Source: Caldicellulosiruptor danielii
GTDB lineage: Bacteria; Bacillota; Thermoanaerobacteria; Caldicellulosiruptorales; Caldicellulosiruptoraceae
DNA: 64,000 bases
Assembly (NCBI RefSeq): GCF_034343125.1
Contig: NZ_CP139957.1
Span: 1,635,001-1,699,000 of the forward strand
Reading direction: 5' to 3'
Shown here: positions 39,798 to 48,503 of the stretch, one piece after another
Layout: every line of letters begins with the position of its first letter
How positions within the stretch are numbered: position 1 is the first letter of the stretch
Translations under genes and position numbers: made by a program
The notes under the pieces: model-generated
What the model was told of the DNA's origin: nothing
Database searches by the model: none
The model's input: the letters and a program-made list of their open reading frames with translations, nothing else

Positions 39798-40355
39798 TCA
39801 CCTTTTCCTTTTATTTAATGAAATTCTTATAGAATCATTAAATGGTGGTAAATTCATATCTTTGTCAGATAATATCGGGTTTTTTATTGGCCACGGAATA
39901 CTAAGTGAATCCCACCTAATTCCACCTTCATGCTCTGGTGAGTAAATTTCTGACATATTATATAACACTATAGTATCATCTTCTAAAACTAAATATCCAT
40001 GTGCAAATCCTACAGGCACATAAACAATGTTATTCTTCTTAGAATCAATATGAAAACATTCAAACTTACCATATGTAGGTGAATTTTCTCGTATATCAAC
40101 TACAACATCAAATATGCTACCTCTTAAGCAAGATACTAATTTTGCCTGACAAAATGGAGGTTTTTGATAATGCAAACCACGAAGAACATTCTTATGCGAT
40201 TTTACACATAGCACCTCTTTTAACACATCTTTAATTCCTAAACTTTTAAATATCTCACTGTGATATAGCTTGATAGATGTTCCACGATGATCATCAAATA
40301 TATTTGGTATAATTTCTACACAACCGGGTAACTTTGTTTTATTTATTGTATACAT
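39798..40355 (-). CDS. rfbC: dTDP-4-dehydrorhamnose 3,5-epimerase-like protein
   Basis: 185 residues from ATG 40355, after GGTGGTGA; the upstream in-frame start at 40385 is less likely. It has GLHYQKPPFCQAKLV with the catalytic histidine, VDIRENSPTYGK and VPVGFAHGYLVLEDD, which define the RmlC cupin family. Next to CDP-sugar genes it probably acts on CDP-4-keto-6-deoxyglucose; no dTDP-sugar genes lie here, so the symbol states family only. Confidence 0.88.
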   Translation of the reverse strand: MYTINKTKLPGCVEIIPNIFDDHRGTSIKLYHSEIFKSLGIKDVLKEVLCVKSHKNVLRGLHYQKPPFCQAKLVSCLRGSIFDVVVDIRENSPTYGKFECFHIDSKKNNIVYVPVGFAHGYLVLEDDTIVLYNMSEIYSPEHEGGIRWDSLSIPWPIKNPILSDKDMNLPPFNDSIRISLNKRKR

Positions 40356-40420
40356 TTCACCACCGCCACTATTTTTATTTAACAATCGAAAAGTATTAGA
40401 ACTAACATATTTTTTGTAGA

Positions 40421-41437
40421 TTATTCAAATAAGGATTTTAACTTTTCAGCATAATCATCAAGTACATCTTCTTTGTACATTGCATATCTATATTGTTTAC
40501 ATCTTGAGCAAACATCAGAAGCATTTTTTACTCCATCGAGCATCTTTCTTTGGAATTCTTTAAATTTTTTACTATACCATATATCAACAATATTTTTCTC
40601 AGATACGTTGCCTAAAATGATTGGATAAGATGCTGAACAACATGGAACTACGTTACCATCAGGATTAACTTGTAACATATAAAATGGTTGTGGACAAATC
40701 TTAGAATTCAATATCAGACTACCATTTTGCGTTACATTAAGTTCTCTGCCATTAACCATACTTTGATAATCTATTTCATCAACAGCTGGAGTTAAATATT
40801 CTATAGCAATAAAGTCTGCAATCTCACCAAATATATCAAAAAATTGCTTTTTTTCTTTTTCATTCTCTAATGCACAATCTATTATCTTTATGTATACCTT
40901 TGTATTCCCCCTGTTCTTATAAAAGAAAGTCAACTTCTTAATCAATGATTTAAAGTCTATGTCAACACCACATATATCCTTATATTTTGCTTCAGACAAA
41001 CCTTCAATTGAAATTCTCAATTTATCCAATCCCGCCTCAACTAAAGCTAAAGACACCTTTTCATTAAGTAAGTATCCATTAGTTACTATGTCGACGCTGT
41101 GAGCAATATCTTTTTCTTTTGCATATTTCACCATCTCAGCTATGTTGGGATGAAGCAGTGGTTCCCCCCATCCTGCAAATCTGAGCATTTTTATCTTCTT
41201 ATTGAACAAAGTCATATCATCTATACATTTTTTATATAATTCAATATCCATAAAAGTCTCATTAGACATATAACCGTGTTTATCTTTTGGTAATGAATGA
41301 ACACAATATTTACATCTAAAATTACATGCATAAACTGGAAATATTTGAATTAAAAATGGTGTATCTAATGGTAGCACTTCTCCTAAGACAGTTCTTTCTC
41401 CTCCTGGAGTTATACCTTTTACAATTTTATTCTTCAT
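40421..41437 (-). CDS. Radical SAM/SPASM protein 1 of 3
   Basis: 338 residues. The radical SAM cluster cysteines are Cys38, Cys42 and Cys45 (CNFRCKYC). The C-terminal SPASM-type region has a CPQPF cysteine, a VPCC pair and a CSRC pair, which can hold one or two more iron-sulfur clusters. Such proteins modify peptides or sugars by radical chemistry. It is a paralogue of the two genes upstream (41472 and 42500), with the same TPF and CNF layout. Target unknown; probably part of flagellin glycan or protein modification. Confidence 0.88.
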   Translation of the reverse strand: MKNKIVKGITPGGERTVLGEVLPLDTPFLIQIFPVYACNFRCKYCVHSLPKDKHGYMSNETFMDIELYKKCIDDMTLFNKKIKMLRFAGWGEPLLHPNIAEMVKYAKEKDIAHSVDIVTNGYLLNEKVSLALVEAGLDKLRISIEGLSEAKYKDICGVDIDFKSLIKKLTFFYKNRGNTKVYIKIIDCALENEKEKKQFFDIFGEIADFIAIEYLTPAVDEIDYQSMVNGRELNVTQNGSLILNSKICPQPFYMLQVNPDGNVVPCCSASYPIILGNVSEKNIVDIWYSKKFKEFQRKMLDGVKNASDVCSRCKQYRYAMYKEDVLDDYAEKLKSLFE

Positions 41438-41471
41438 GGTGTATCATTTCCTTTTTAATCATTTTTAATAT

Positions 41472-42476
41472 CTATTCTAATTTTTTTATTAGTTCTTCAC
41501 AATCCTGATCCAAATCATCTTCAGGATGAGCCACATCATCAGGAGCATAACATACACGACATTTATCATTTTTAAATCTCAATTTTCTTAATTGCAACAA
41601 CCAAAACTCTTTAAGTTTATCACTATTCCACATACTTATTAAAGAATCACTGTGTACATTCCCAAGGTTAATAGGCTTATATATAGAATCACATGGAACA
41701 ACATCACCATTTGGATATATAGCCAACATATAAAATGGTAGAGGGCATACTTTTCTTCCTTGATGCTCTCTGCCATATCTATCTATTTTTCTATATACAT
41801 CCTCTGGATATTCAACTCCGTTATAAACTGGCTTACACTTTTCAATAAACATTCTATCACTTATATCTGAAAAGATTGAATAAAACTTTTCATCCTCGCC
41901 TTCCTGTAAGGCAACATCTATAACTTTAACAAAAACCTTGCAGTTATTTTTATTTTTATAAAAATAACTTATTTTGTCTATTATATCTTCAAACTTTATA
42001 TCACTTCTGCAAATCTCCTTATATTTATCGGAAGAAAGCCCCTGAATTGAAATCCTTATTACATCTAATCCTGCTTCTATTAACTGTTTTGCCATTTCAT
42101 AATCCAACAGCGAAGCGTTAGTTATAATTTCTACTCTTTCAGCAATATTATACTTTTTTGCATACTCCACCATTTTAGCAATATTTGAATTTAACAATGG
42201 TTCACCCTGCCCTGTAAGAGATAAAAGTTTTAATTTTTCAGGAAATCTTCTTGCCTGTTCAATAACTAACATAAAAGTTTCCATGCTCATATTTTGAGCT
42301 TCAAAATTATATTTTTCTTTCATCTTTGAAAGTCCCAAAGAGTGTGCACAATAAATGCATTTAAAATTACAAAAAGTTGTTGGAAAAACATACAAACTAA
42401 ATGGAGTTTTCAATGGTATAACCTCAGATAGTTTAACTCTATCAATCCCGCATATCGGCTTAATTTGCGCCACCAT
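41472..42476 (-). CDS. Radical SAM/SPASM protein 2 of 3
   Basis: 334 residues. Radical SAM cysteines 36, 40 and 43 (CNFKCIYC); SPASM region with CPLPF, VPCDS (one Cys of the pair replaced by Asp) and CRVC. The GQGEPLLN motif near residue 107 matches the GGEP-type SAM-binding strand. Same order and length as its two neighbours, with 34-nt and 23-nt gaps. The changed cysteine in the middle SPASM motif may alter the auxiliary cluster. Confidence 0.88.
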   Translation of the reverse strand: MVAQIKPICGIDRVKLSEVIPLKTPFSLYVFPTTFCNFKCIYCAHSLGLSKMKEKYNFEAQNMSMETFMLVIEQARRFPEKLKLLSLTGQGEPLLNSNIAKMVEYAKKYNIAERVEIITNASLLDYEMAKQLIEAGLDVIRISIQGLSSDKYKEICRSDIKFEDIIDKISYFYKNKNNCKVFVKVIDVALQEGEDEKFYSIFSDISDRMFIEKCKPVYNGVEYPEDVYRKIDRYGREHQGRKVCPLPFYMLAIYPNGDVVPCDSIYKPINLGNVHSDSLISMWNSDKLKEFWLLQLRKLRFKNDKCRVCYAPDDVAHPEDDLDQDCEELIKKLE

Positions 42477-42499
42477 GTAATTACATCCCCTTAGAAAAA

Positions 42500-43528
42500 T
42501 TATTCGAAGCGTTTTAAAAGATCCCCAGCAACATCGTCTAAATATTCATTTTTATCATTAGGCGTAGCACACATAAAAGCTACGCAATCAGAACAACCAA
42601 TTATTAAATTTCGATTAAACTTCAAATGTTTTTTAATTAAATCAATCCGTTTTTTACCATTCCATATTTGAACTAAACCCTCTTCTTTTACATTACCAAT
42701 TATCAATTCCTTAGGAAGAGTAAGTGCACAACATGGAAATACGTTTCCATCAACATCTATTTGCAATGAATAAAATATAACAGCACATACCCTTTTAAAT
42801 TCAACCATTTCACTATTGAGATTACGAGAATTATCAACCAATCCTCTAATATTACCCATTGGTTGTTGGGCTGCTATCAAGTGCTCAACATATATTTCAT
42901 CACTTATTTCTCCAAATAACTCATAAAATCTATTCTCATCTTCTTTGCTATCCAAAAGAACATCTATTATTTTTACAAAAATAGTACAATTCCCCTTATG
43001 TTTATACAAATATCTCAAATTCTCGTAAAACTTCTCGAAATTCAAATTAATCTTCGACACCTCTTTATATTTTTCTGAATTAAGACCCTGCAAAGAAATT
43101 TCTATTCTCGTAACACCTGCTTCAATAAGAGCATCAGAAAGTTCAGGAGTCAGCAAAGAAGCATTTGTCACAACGTCCAATCTATCTGCAATATTTAATT
43201 CCCTTGCTCTTGCAACCATTTTTGGAAGTTCAGGATTCATAAGTGGTTCTCCTAACCCTGAAAAAACTACTCTTTTTAATCTTTCAGGAAATTTTGTTAT
43301 ATCGCATAATATTTTCTCATACATCTCAAATTCCATGTGTTTTAAATTATATCCATATCTACTCCAAGCTCCTCTTTGTTCCTCTCTCGTGCTGTGAATA
43401 CAGTAAAAGCATTTAAAATTGCAATAACGAGTTGGTTCAATCAATATGGTAAATGGTGTTGATAATGGAATAATATCAGCAAGTTTTTGACGGTTAATAT
43501 CATATCTTGGCTTAATTTTGGCTTTCAT
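42500..43528 (-). CDS. Radical SAM/SPASM protein 3 of 3
   Basis: 342 residues. Radical SAM cysteines 36, 40 and 43 (CNFKCFYC); SPASM region with CAVIF, FPCC and CSDC. It has the longest N-terminal insert of the three after the cluster motif (EEQRGAWSRYGYN). Paralogous to the two following genes. First of the three transcribed; the FkbM gene lies 32 nt upstream. Confidence 0.88.
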   Translation of the reverse strand: MKAKIKPRYDINRQKLADIIPLSTPFTILIEPTRYCNFKCFYCIHSTREEQRGAWSRYGYNLKHMEFEMYEKILCDITKFPERLKRVVFSGLGEPLMNPELPKMVARARELNIADRLDVVTNASLLTPELSDALIEAGVTRIEISLQGLNSEKYKEVSKINLNFEKFYENLRYLYKHKGNCTIFVKIIDVLLDSKEDENRFYELFGEISDEIYVEHLIAAQQPMGNIRGLVDNSRNLNSEMVEFKRVCAVIFYSLQIDVDGNVFPCCALTLPKELIIGNVKEEGLVQIWNGKKRIDLIKKHLKFNRNLIIGCSDCVAFMCATPNDKNEYLDDVAGDLLKRFE

Positions 43529-43560
43529 AACTTTCGCCCACCCTTCTCTTTATAAACCAA

Positions 43561-44682
43561 TTAATATGTAACATATAAAACAGTATCTATGCCATGTGAT
43601 GCATGACATCTTAAATAAAGTTTACATTCTGGATTTAATTGTTTTATTAGGTAAGGAATTTCCCATATATGTTCGATTTTGTGATACACGCTTATAGCTA
43701 AATCTGGTTTATACTCTTTTATAATGTTTTTGGCACCCAAAATAGCTTCATATTCAGCTCCTTCAATGTCCATCTTGATAAAGGTTGGTGCAAAATCCAT
43801 TATCACATCATCCAATGCCACACATTGTACATAAATATCACCATTTTGTGAAATTTGGCTGCCCATAGCCTTACCTGACAAAAACTTCATCATTGTTGTG
43901 TTACTCCACACTCCACACGGAAATAATATATGTTCTTTTGCAACCGGTTTTTCTTTTAATCTATTTACTAATTTTTTGAAGTTTTCCGGTTCAGGCTCAA
44001 ACAAAGCTACTTTTTCAACTTGCCCTATCAACTTATTTAACATATAGACAGTATCACCGTCATAAGCCCCACAATCAATAAATCGTAAATATCTGTGTTT
44101 ATGCTCAATGCCATCAGCAAAATACTGAATACTGTTATCAGGCTTAGGCAATTTTCCCATATCCGTAGAAAAACTAGCTTCAAGAAAATTTAAAAAAATT
44201 TCTTGACTTCTTTTGTCTTCTAAATAAGATGCTACTCTAATCATTTTGTCTTTATGATGTTTAAGAAGTTCTTTACCGAAATTGAAAATATAAGACATAC
44301 ATACTTCATAGAAATAAAAAACTTTTTTATACTTTAATGCAAACAAATATTCCTTTACCTTCTTTATCTCTTCCTCATTGCATAAAAAAGCCACTATAAT
44401 AAGAGCTTTATCTTTATTTATCTCTTTAGTATCAACAGTATAAACAGGTTTACCAAAGTAAGTTTTTAAATCTGACGCTCTTTTATCTATAAACCCAACT
44501 ATGTTCAAATTTGATCTTTGTAATAATTCATATGTCATTATCCCACTATTTCCTGCACCATAAATAAAAATATCAGATGAAGTGATATCATTAAAAAATT
44601 CATCAAACTGTTCACCATTCTCGTAAGACATAATCAATTTTTCTATTTTGCTCTGAAAACTATTGTTATTTAAAACATTCAT
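43561..44682 (-). CDS. FkbM-family methyltransferase with N-terminal Rossmann-like domain
   Basis: 373 residues from ATG 44682, ten bases after GGAGGG; the longer frame to 44730 overlaps the GT4 gene more. N-terminal part (about 35-125) has a nucleotide-binding IFIYGAGNSG motif; C-terminal part (about 205-373) is an FkbM domain with FIDCGAYDGDTVYML, ALFEPEPENF and FIKMDIEGAEYEAI. It probably O-methylates a sugar using SAM. It overlaps the upstream GT4 gene by 17 nt. Confidence 0.9.
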   Translation of the reverse strand: MNVLNNNSFQSKIEKLIMSYENGEQFDEFFNDITSSDIFIYGAGNSGIMTYELLQRSNLNIVGFIDKRASDLKTYFGKPVYTVDTKEINKDKALIIVAFLCNEEEIKKVKEYLFALKYKKVFYFYEVCMSYIFNFGKELLKHHKDKMIRVASYLEDKRSQEIFLNFLEASFSTDMGKLPKPDNSIQYFADGIEHKHRYLRFIDCGAYDGDTVYMLNKLIGQVEKVALFEPEPENFKKLVNRLKEKPVAKEHILFPCGVWSNTTMMKFLSGKAMGSQISQNGDIYVQCVALDDVIMDFAPTFIKMDIEGAEYEAILGAKNIIKEYKPDLAISVYHKIEHIWEIPYLIKQLNPECKLYLRCHASHGIDTVLYVTY

Positions 44683-45991
44683 AATTTTGTCCCTCCATAA
44701 TCGTCGCCCATAGATTAAGATAATCATCATCTAGAAACTTTCTTCTATAGTGAAACACTGAAGATTTATTCTTTTGCTTCAACAACGGACTTGTTGATAT
44801 AATTAATTTTTTTATTTCTTCACTCTGATTATTTATCCCTACTTCATAGCTAATTTTAAAAGCTTCATAATCTTTACCTAAACAAGACATAAACCATTCA
44901 GCAGGGGTTTTGCCTAAATACCTTCTGAAATTAACACACTTTTTTGGTTCATTCATAACTAATTCGCAATTGTTAAGAAAAGATTCTATAAAGCTTTTAG
45001 AGGTATACTTTTTTAAAACAAATTCTCGAGCTTTTTCACCCATTTCTTTTCTTTTATCAGGATTGTAAAATAAATATCTTATGGCTTTTCCATATTCCTC
45101 TATACTATTAACTAAGATACCTGTTTCACCGTCTTTCACTATATACCTTTCTGTCAACTGATTGAGAAGCACAGGTGGAATTCCTACAGCCATAGCTTCT
45201 ACAATAGAATTTTCTGTAGTACATGTATGGTATGGCATTAAAGGACACCCTAAAACATCAATTTCTGAAAGCATTGTCTTTACATCATCTACATATCCAG
45301 TAAAAACAAACTTATCTTTCAATCCATTTTCTTTTGCTCTCTTTTCAATATACTCTTTTGCCGGTGCATCTCCAACTAAAACAAACTTAGCTTCCTTCAA
45401 TTTAACAGCTGAGCAAAACTCAACAAAATTAGGATGTAATTTTGAAAAATCAACCAACCCTATATAGCCTACATTAAAACCATTATGTTCTTTCTTTTTT
45501 ATGTTTACAAAATCATCTATACCTGGACAGCCATATACAACCCCTGTTTTCTTTTCTAAAATGTTTGTTGGAATTTTTTCAAAAACTTTTGCTTCATAAG
45601 AGGCTTCTGTAGAGAAAATAACCCTGGTTGCTTCTATTAAAAAGTTCGGATTTAAAGCTGGAACAGTTAAATTATTAATATGCGTCCATATAACTATGCG
45701 TAATGGTATTTCAGGTAAATAATACAAAAATTCAGATGTCTTGGGATGATGCCACCAGTGAATAATAACTATATCACTTTCAGAAAGTAAATTCCTTATT
45801 TCAACACTTTCAGGGGATATTGAAATCTTAGCCCCTGCCTCAATGGCTGAATCAACAAAATTCCACTTCTGTGGTTGTTCTAACAAAATTATTTTGTGTT
45901 GTATTTTATCGGCAGTTAACTTAACTAAACCGGAAATAACTCTACCAACTCCTCCGCCCATATGGGGAGTAACATGGAGAATTTTAATCAT
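44666..45991 (-). CDS. GT4-type glycosyltransferase
   Basis: 441 residues, GT-B fold: ILHVTPHMGGGVGRVISGLV at the N-terminus and the donor-binding FTGYVDDVKTMLSEIDVLGCPLM region, then ENSIVEAMAVGIPPVLL. The last 100 residues are an extra charged segment. Transfers a sugar from a nucleotide donor. In the island downstream of flagellin. Confidence 0.88.
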   Translation of the reverse strand: MIKILHVTPHMGGGVGRVISGLVKLTADKIQHKIILLEQPQKWNFVDSAIEAGAKISISPESVEIRNLLSESDIVIIHWWHHPKTSEFLYYLPEIPLRIVIWTHINNLTVPALNPNFLIEATRVIFSTEASYEAKVFEKIPTNILEKKTGVVYGCPGIDDFVNIKKKEHNGFNVGYIGLVDFSKLHPNFVEFCSAVKLKEAKFVLVGDAPAKEYIEKRAKENGLKDKFVFTGYVDDVKTMLSEIDVLGCPLMPYHTCTTENSIVEAMAVGIPPVLLNQLTERYIVKDGETGILVNSIEEYGKAIRYLFYNPDKRKEMGEKAREFVLKKYTSKSFIESFLNNCELVMNEPKKCVNFRRYLGKTPAEWFMSCLGKDYEAFKISYEVGINNQSEEIKKLIISTSPLLKQKNKSSVFHYRRKFLDDDYLNLWATIMEGQNYECFK

Positions 45992-46076
45992 TCTTTACCA
46001 TTCCTTTTTATATTTTTTGTTGTAACATCTAAATGTTTTATAATTAACTGGGTTAATAAAATGTTTTTAGAAACTC

Positions 46077-48464
46077 CTAAATATAATTAACAATCTTAAT
46101 AATTTCAGGTGGTATATATTCACCCATATCTAAGTTATATATATCCTTAATACTCTCAATAAACTTTTCAACGTTTTTCTTCTCAAAAATATACTTTACC
46201 ATTATATTTGTAAAGCTAATTTCTAAACCATATAAGTTTTTCAATAGCTGCGCCCTATTTAATAAAGAGTCTATAATTTCATCTTTACTAAGTAAAGAAT
46301 TCTTTAAACAATAATAAGCTGCAATTAACATTGAAATTAAATGAGAATAAAGTTTTTGTTCTTTCATTGTGGATAAAGATGAGGTATTATTGTTACCATA
46401 TCTCTGTATATAAAGATATTTATCGGTTATAATTATTTTTTTATCAGGTTTATTTCCAAACAGTCTCGCTAATAGTACATAATCACCACAATTATAGAAT
46501 ATTGGTTCGGGAAGATAATTATTAAGAAAATGTTTCATCTCATACGTACAAAGTATAGCTCCGTTCGTAAACATTTCAATTTCTCCTGTTTTAGTCATAT
46601 TTATTAAAAAATCTTTTCCATATAAACCATTATACTTATATCTATCATAAAAAGGTATAAGCCCCTTGTCCTTTATTAACTTCATCACGTATCTACAGCA
46701 CAGAAAAACATTGTCGTTTCCAATCTTTCTTAATAATTCATCCAGTTTCTCTGTTGAATCTTTAACTAAAATAATATCATCATCAGGTAAAAGCGTAACA
46801 AATTTTGTTTCAACTTGTTCTAACCCAATTTTGGGACCTTCATTTGGCCCTATATTTTTGTTTAAATAAATAATTTTTTGAATTCCATATTTATCTAAAT
46901 TAAGATTTTTAATAACATTAACGTGATTAGGTTCTGAACCATTTTCAACAATTACTTTTTTTATCCTTCCCATTTTCAAATCATTTTCAAGATCTTCTTT
47001 TAAAATATGACTCCTGTTATAGGTTGTAATAACTATTGTTAATAATTCAGTAAAGTCATTGTTCACGGAATAATTGTTTTGAACAAGACTATTTACTTTA
47101 TGAACTAAATCAACTACACTCATTTCTCTATTTTTTTTCGGCATTCTATCTAAACTTACAATCACTTTTTTGATTTCACTAATTTCTTTTTCTATTGAGT
47201 AATTGCTACTTATAAAATCCCTGTATTCTACTGAATCATAATCACTTCTTAAAATTATTTCTATTGCCTCATCTATAGTGTTCCACAAATATTTAATGGG
47301 ATAGATGTTCCTTGCCCCCACAAAATTATGTATCACTGGTTTTATCCCTTTTGCCATTGCTTCCATTATCGCTACAGGATGTCCTTCGGTAATACTACAG
47401 CTTAGTATATAATTCTTATCTTCTAACCATGAATTTATATCTTTTTGCCATCCATCGAATATTACATGCTCCTCTAAACCCATTTCTTTTATCATTTGGT
47501 TAAAATATAAAACATATCTTTCATCTTGAAACTGTCCAGCAATATATAATTTGTATCTGTTATCTTTATCATATAAACTTTTAAAAAGTTGCAATAACAG
47601 CATAGGACCTTTTTTATAGTTTATATAACCCACATATGCAATGTTAAATCCCTTTTGTCTTTCTTTAAAAGTATACTTGTTAAGATCAATTCCATTTGGA
47701 ATAACAATACTTTTTGAAGATATAGCGTTATTAAGTTTGTTGTTTACAATTTCGAATATATGTTTAGCCACAAATATAATCTTATCAATATTCTCCCAAT
47801 TAACATTAAAAATATAATCGGTAAATGCTTCATAGCTATGTAATCTACAAACTAATTTTTTCTCCCTTGCAAGCTCATGTCTACTTCCATATATCACAAG
47901 CTCATCGCACCATTCAAACCAACAAATATCAGCCCATTGCATACCTTCGTCAATTTGTTTAAAGTCAGTTACAATAATTTTTTGGACAAAGTAATCATCC
48001 ATTAACCCTAATATAATGTCATCTATAAAATTATCCAAACCAGCTTTAATAAAGAAAGCTATTTTAGTTTCGTTAATAGACGCAGCAATGCTTTCATGAA
48101 CCTTTAATTTTTCCAAAACATCTTTCTTTTCTTCCTCAGTCTTTGAAAACTCCAATGCTCTTTTGAAATATCTTATTGCTGTTTGTATATCTCCTTCGGA
48201 TTCAAAAACACACCCTAAATTAAAGTACAAATCAAAATATGTGGAATTTATCAATAAACCTTTCTTGAAAATTTCTTTTGCTTTATCCAACTCATTTTTC
48301 GCATAATAAATAACACCTTTAAAAGAAAGTATTTCCACATCATTTAGCACTACTTTTTCGTATTGACGGATAATCTCTAAAGCATAATCTAAATCGCCTT
48401 TTTCTATAAGATCTCTTAACATCCTTTTTATCCTTGTTATTCTATTTAAAATCTCTTCACTCAC
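46077..48464 (-). CDS. Three-part protein: TPR, GT4-like and GT2 glycosyltransferase
   Basis: 795 residues. Residues 1-125 are TPR-like helices (LDYALEIIRQYEKVV, ELDKAKEIFKKGL). A GT4-like region follows (about 145-445, with GFNIAYVGYINYKKGP and AIMEAMAKGIKPVIH). The C-terminal part (about 480-795) is GT2, with LLTIVITTYNRSHI and the metal-binding LLPDDDIIL. One chain thus has two transferase modules and a protein-binding module, as in enzymes that elongate a glycan on a protein. Its N-terminal TPR module resembles the C-terminal one of the gene upstream. Confidence 0.88.
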   Translation of the reverse strand: MSEEILNRITRIKRMLRDLIEKGDLDYALEIIRQYEKVVLNDVEILSFKGVIYYAKNELDKAKEIFKKGLLINSTYFDLYFNLGCVFESEGDIQTAIRYFKRALEFSKTEEEKKDVLEKLKVHESIAASINETKIAFFIKAGLDNFIDDIILGLMDDYFVQKIIVTDFKQIDEGMQWADICWFEWCDELVIYGSRHELAREKKLVCRLHSYEAFTDYIFNVNWENIDKIIFVAKHIFEIVNNKLNNAISSKSIVIPNGIDLNKYTFKERQKGFNIAYVGYINYKKGPMLLLQLFKSLYDKDNRYKLYIAGQFQDERYVLYFNQMIKEMGLEEHVIFDGWQKDINSWLEDKNYILSCSITEGHPVAIMEAMAKGIKPVIHNFVGARNIYPIKYLWNTIDEAIEIILRSDYDSVEYRDFISSNYSIEKEISEIKKVIVSLDRMPKKNREMSVVDLVHKVNSLVQNNYSVNNDFTELLTIVITTYNRSHILKEDLENDLKMGRIKKVIVENGSEPNHVNVIKNLNLDKYGIQKIIYLNKNIGPNEGPKIGLEQVETKFVTLLPDDDIILVKDSTEKLDELLRKIGNDNVFLCCRYVMKLIKDKGLIPFYDRYKYNGLYGKDFLINMTKTGEIEMFTNGAILCTYEMKHFLNNYLPEPIFYNCGDYVLLARLFGNKPDKKIIITDKYLYIQRYGNNNTSSLSTMKEQKLYSHLISMLIAAYYCLKNSLLSKDEIIDSLLNRAQLLKNLYGLEISFTNIMVKYIFEKKNVEKFIESIKDIYNLDMGEYIPPEIIKIVNYI

Positions 48465-48503
48465 TTTTCAATCCCACTCCTCAAGTATAAACTGAATCTA
48501 TAA

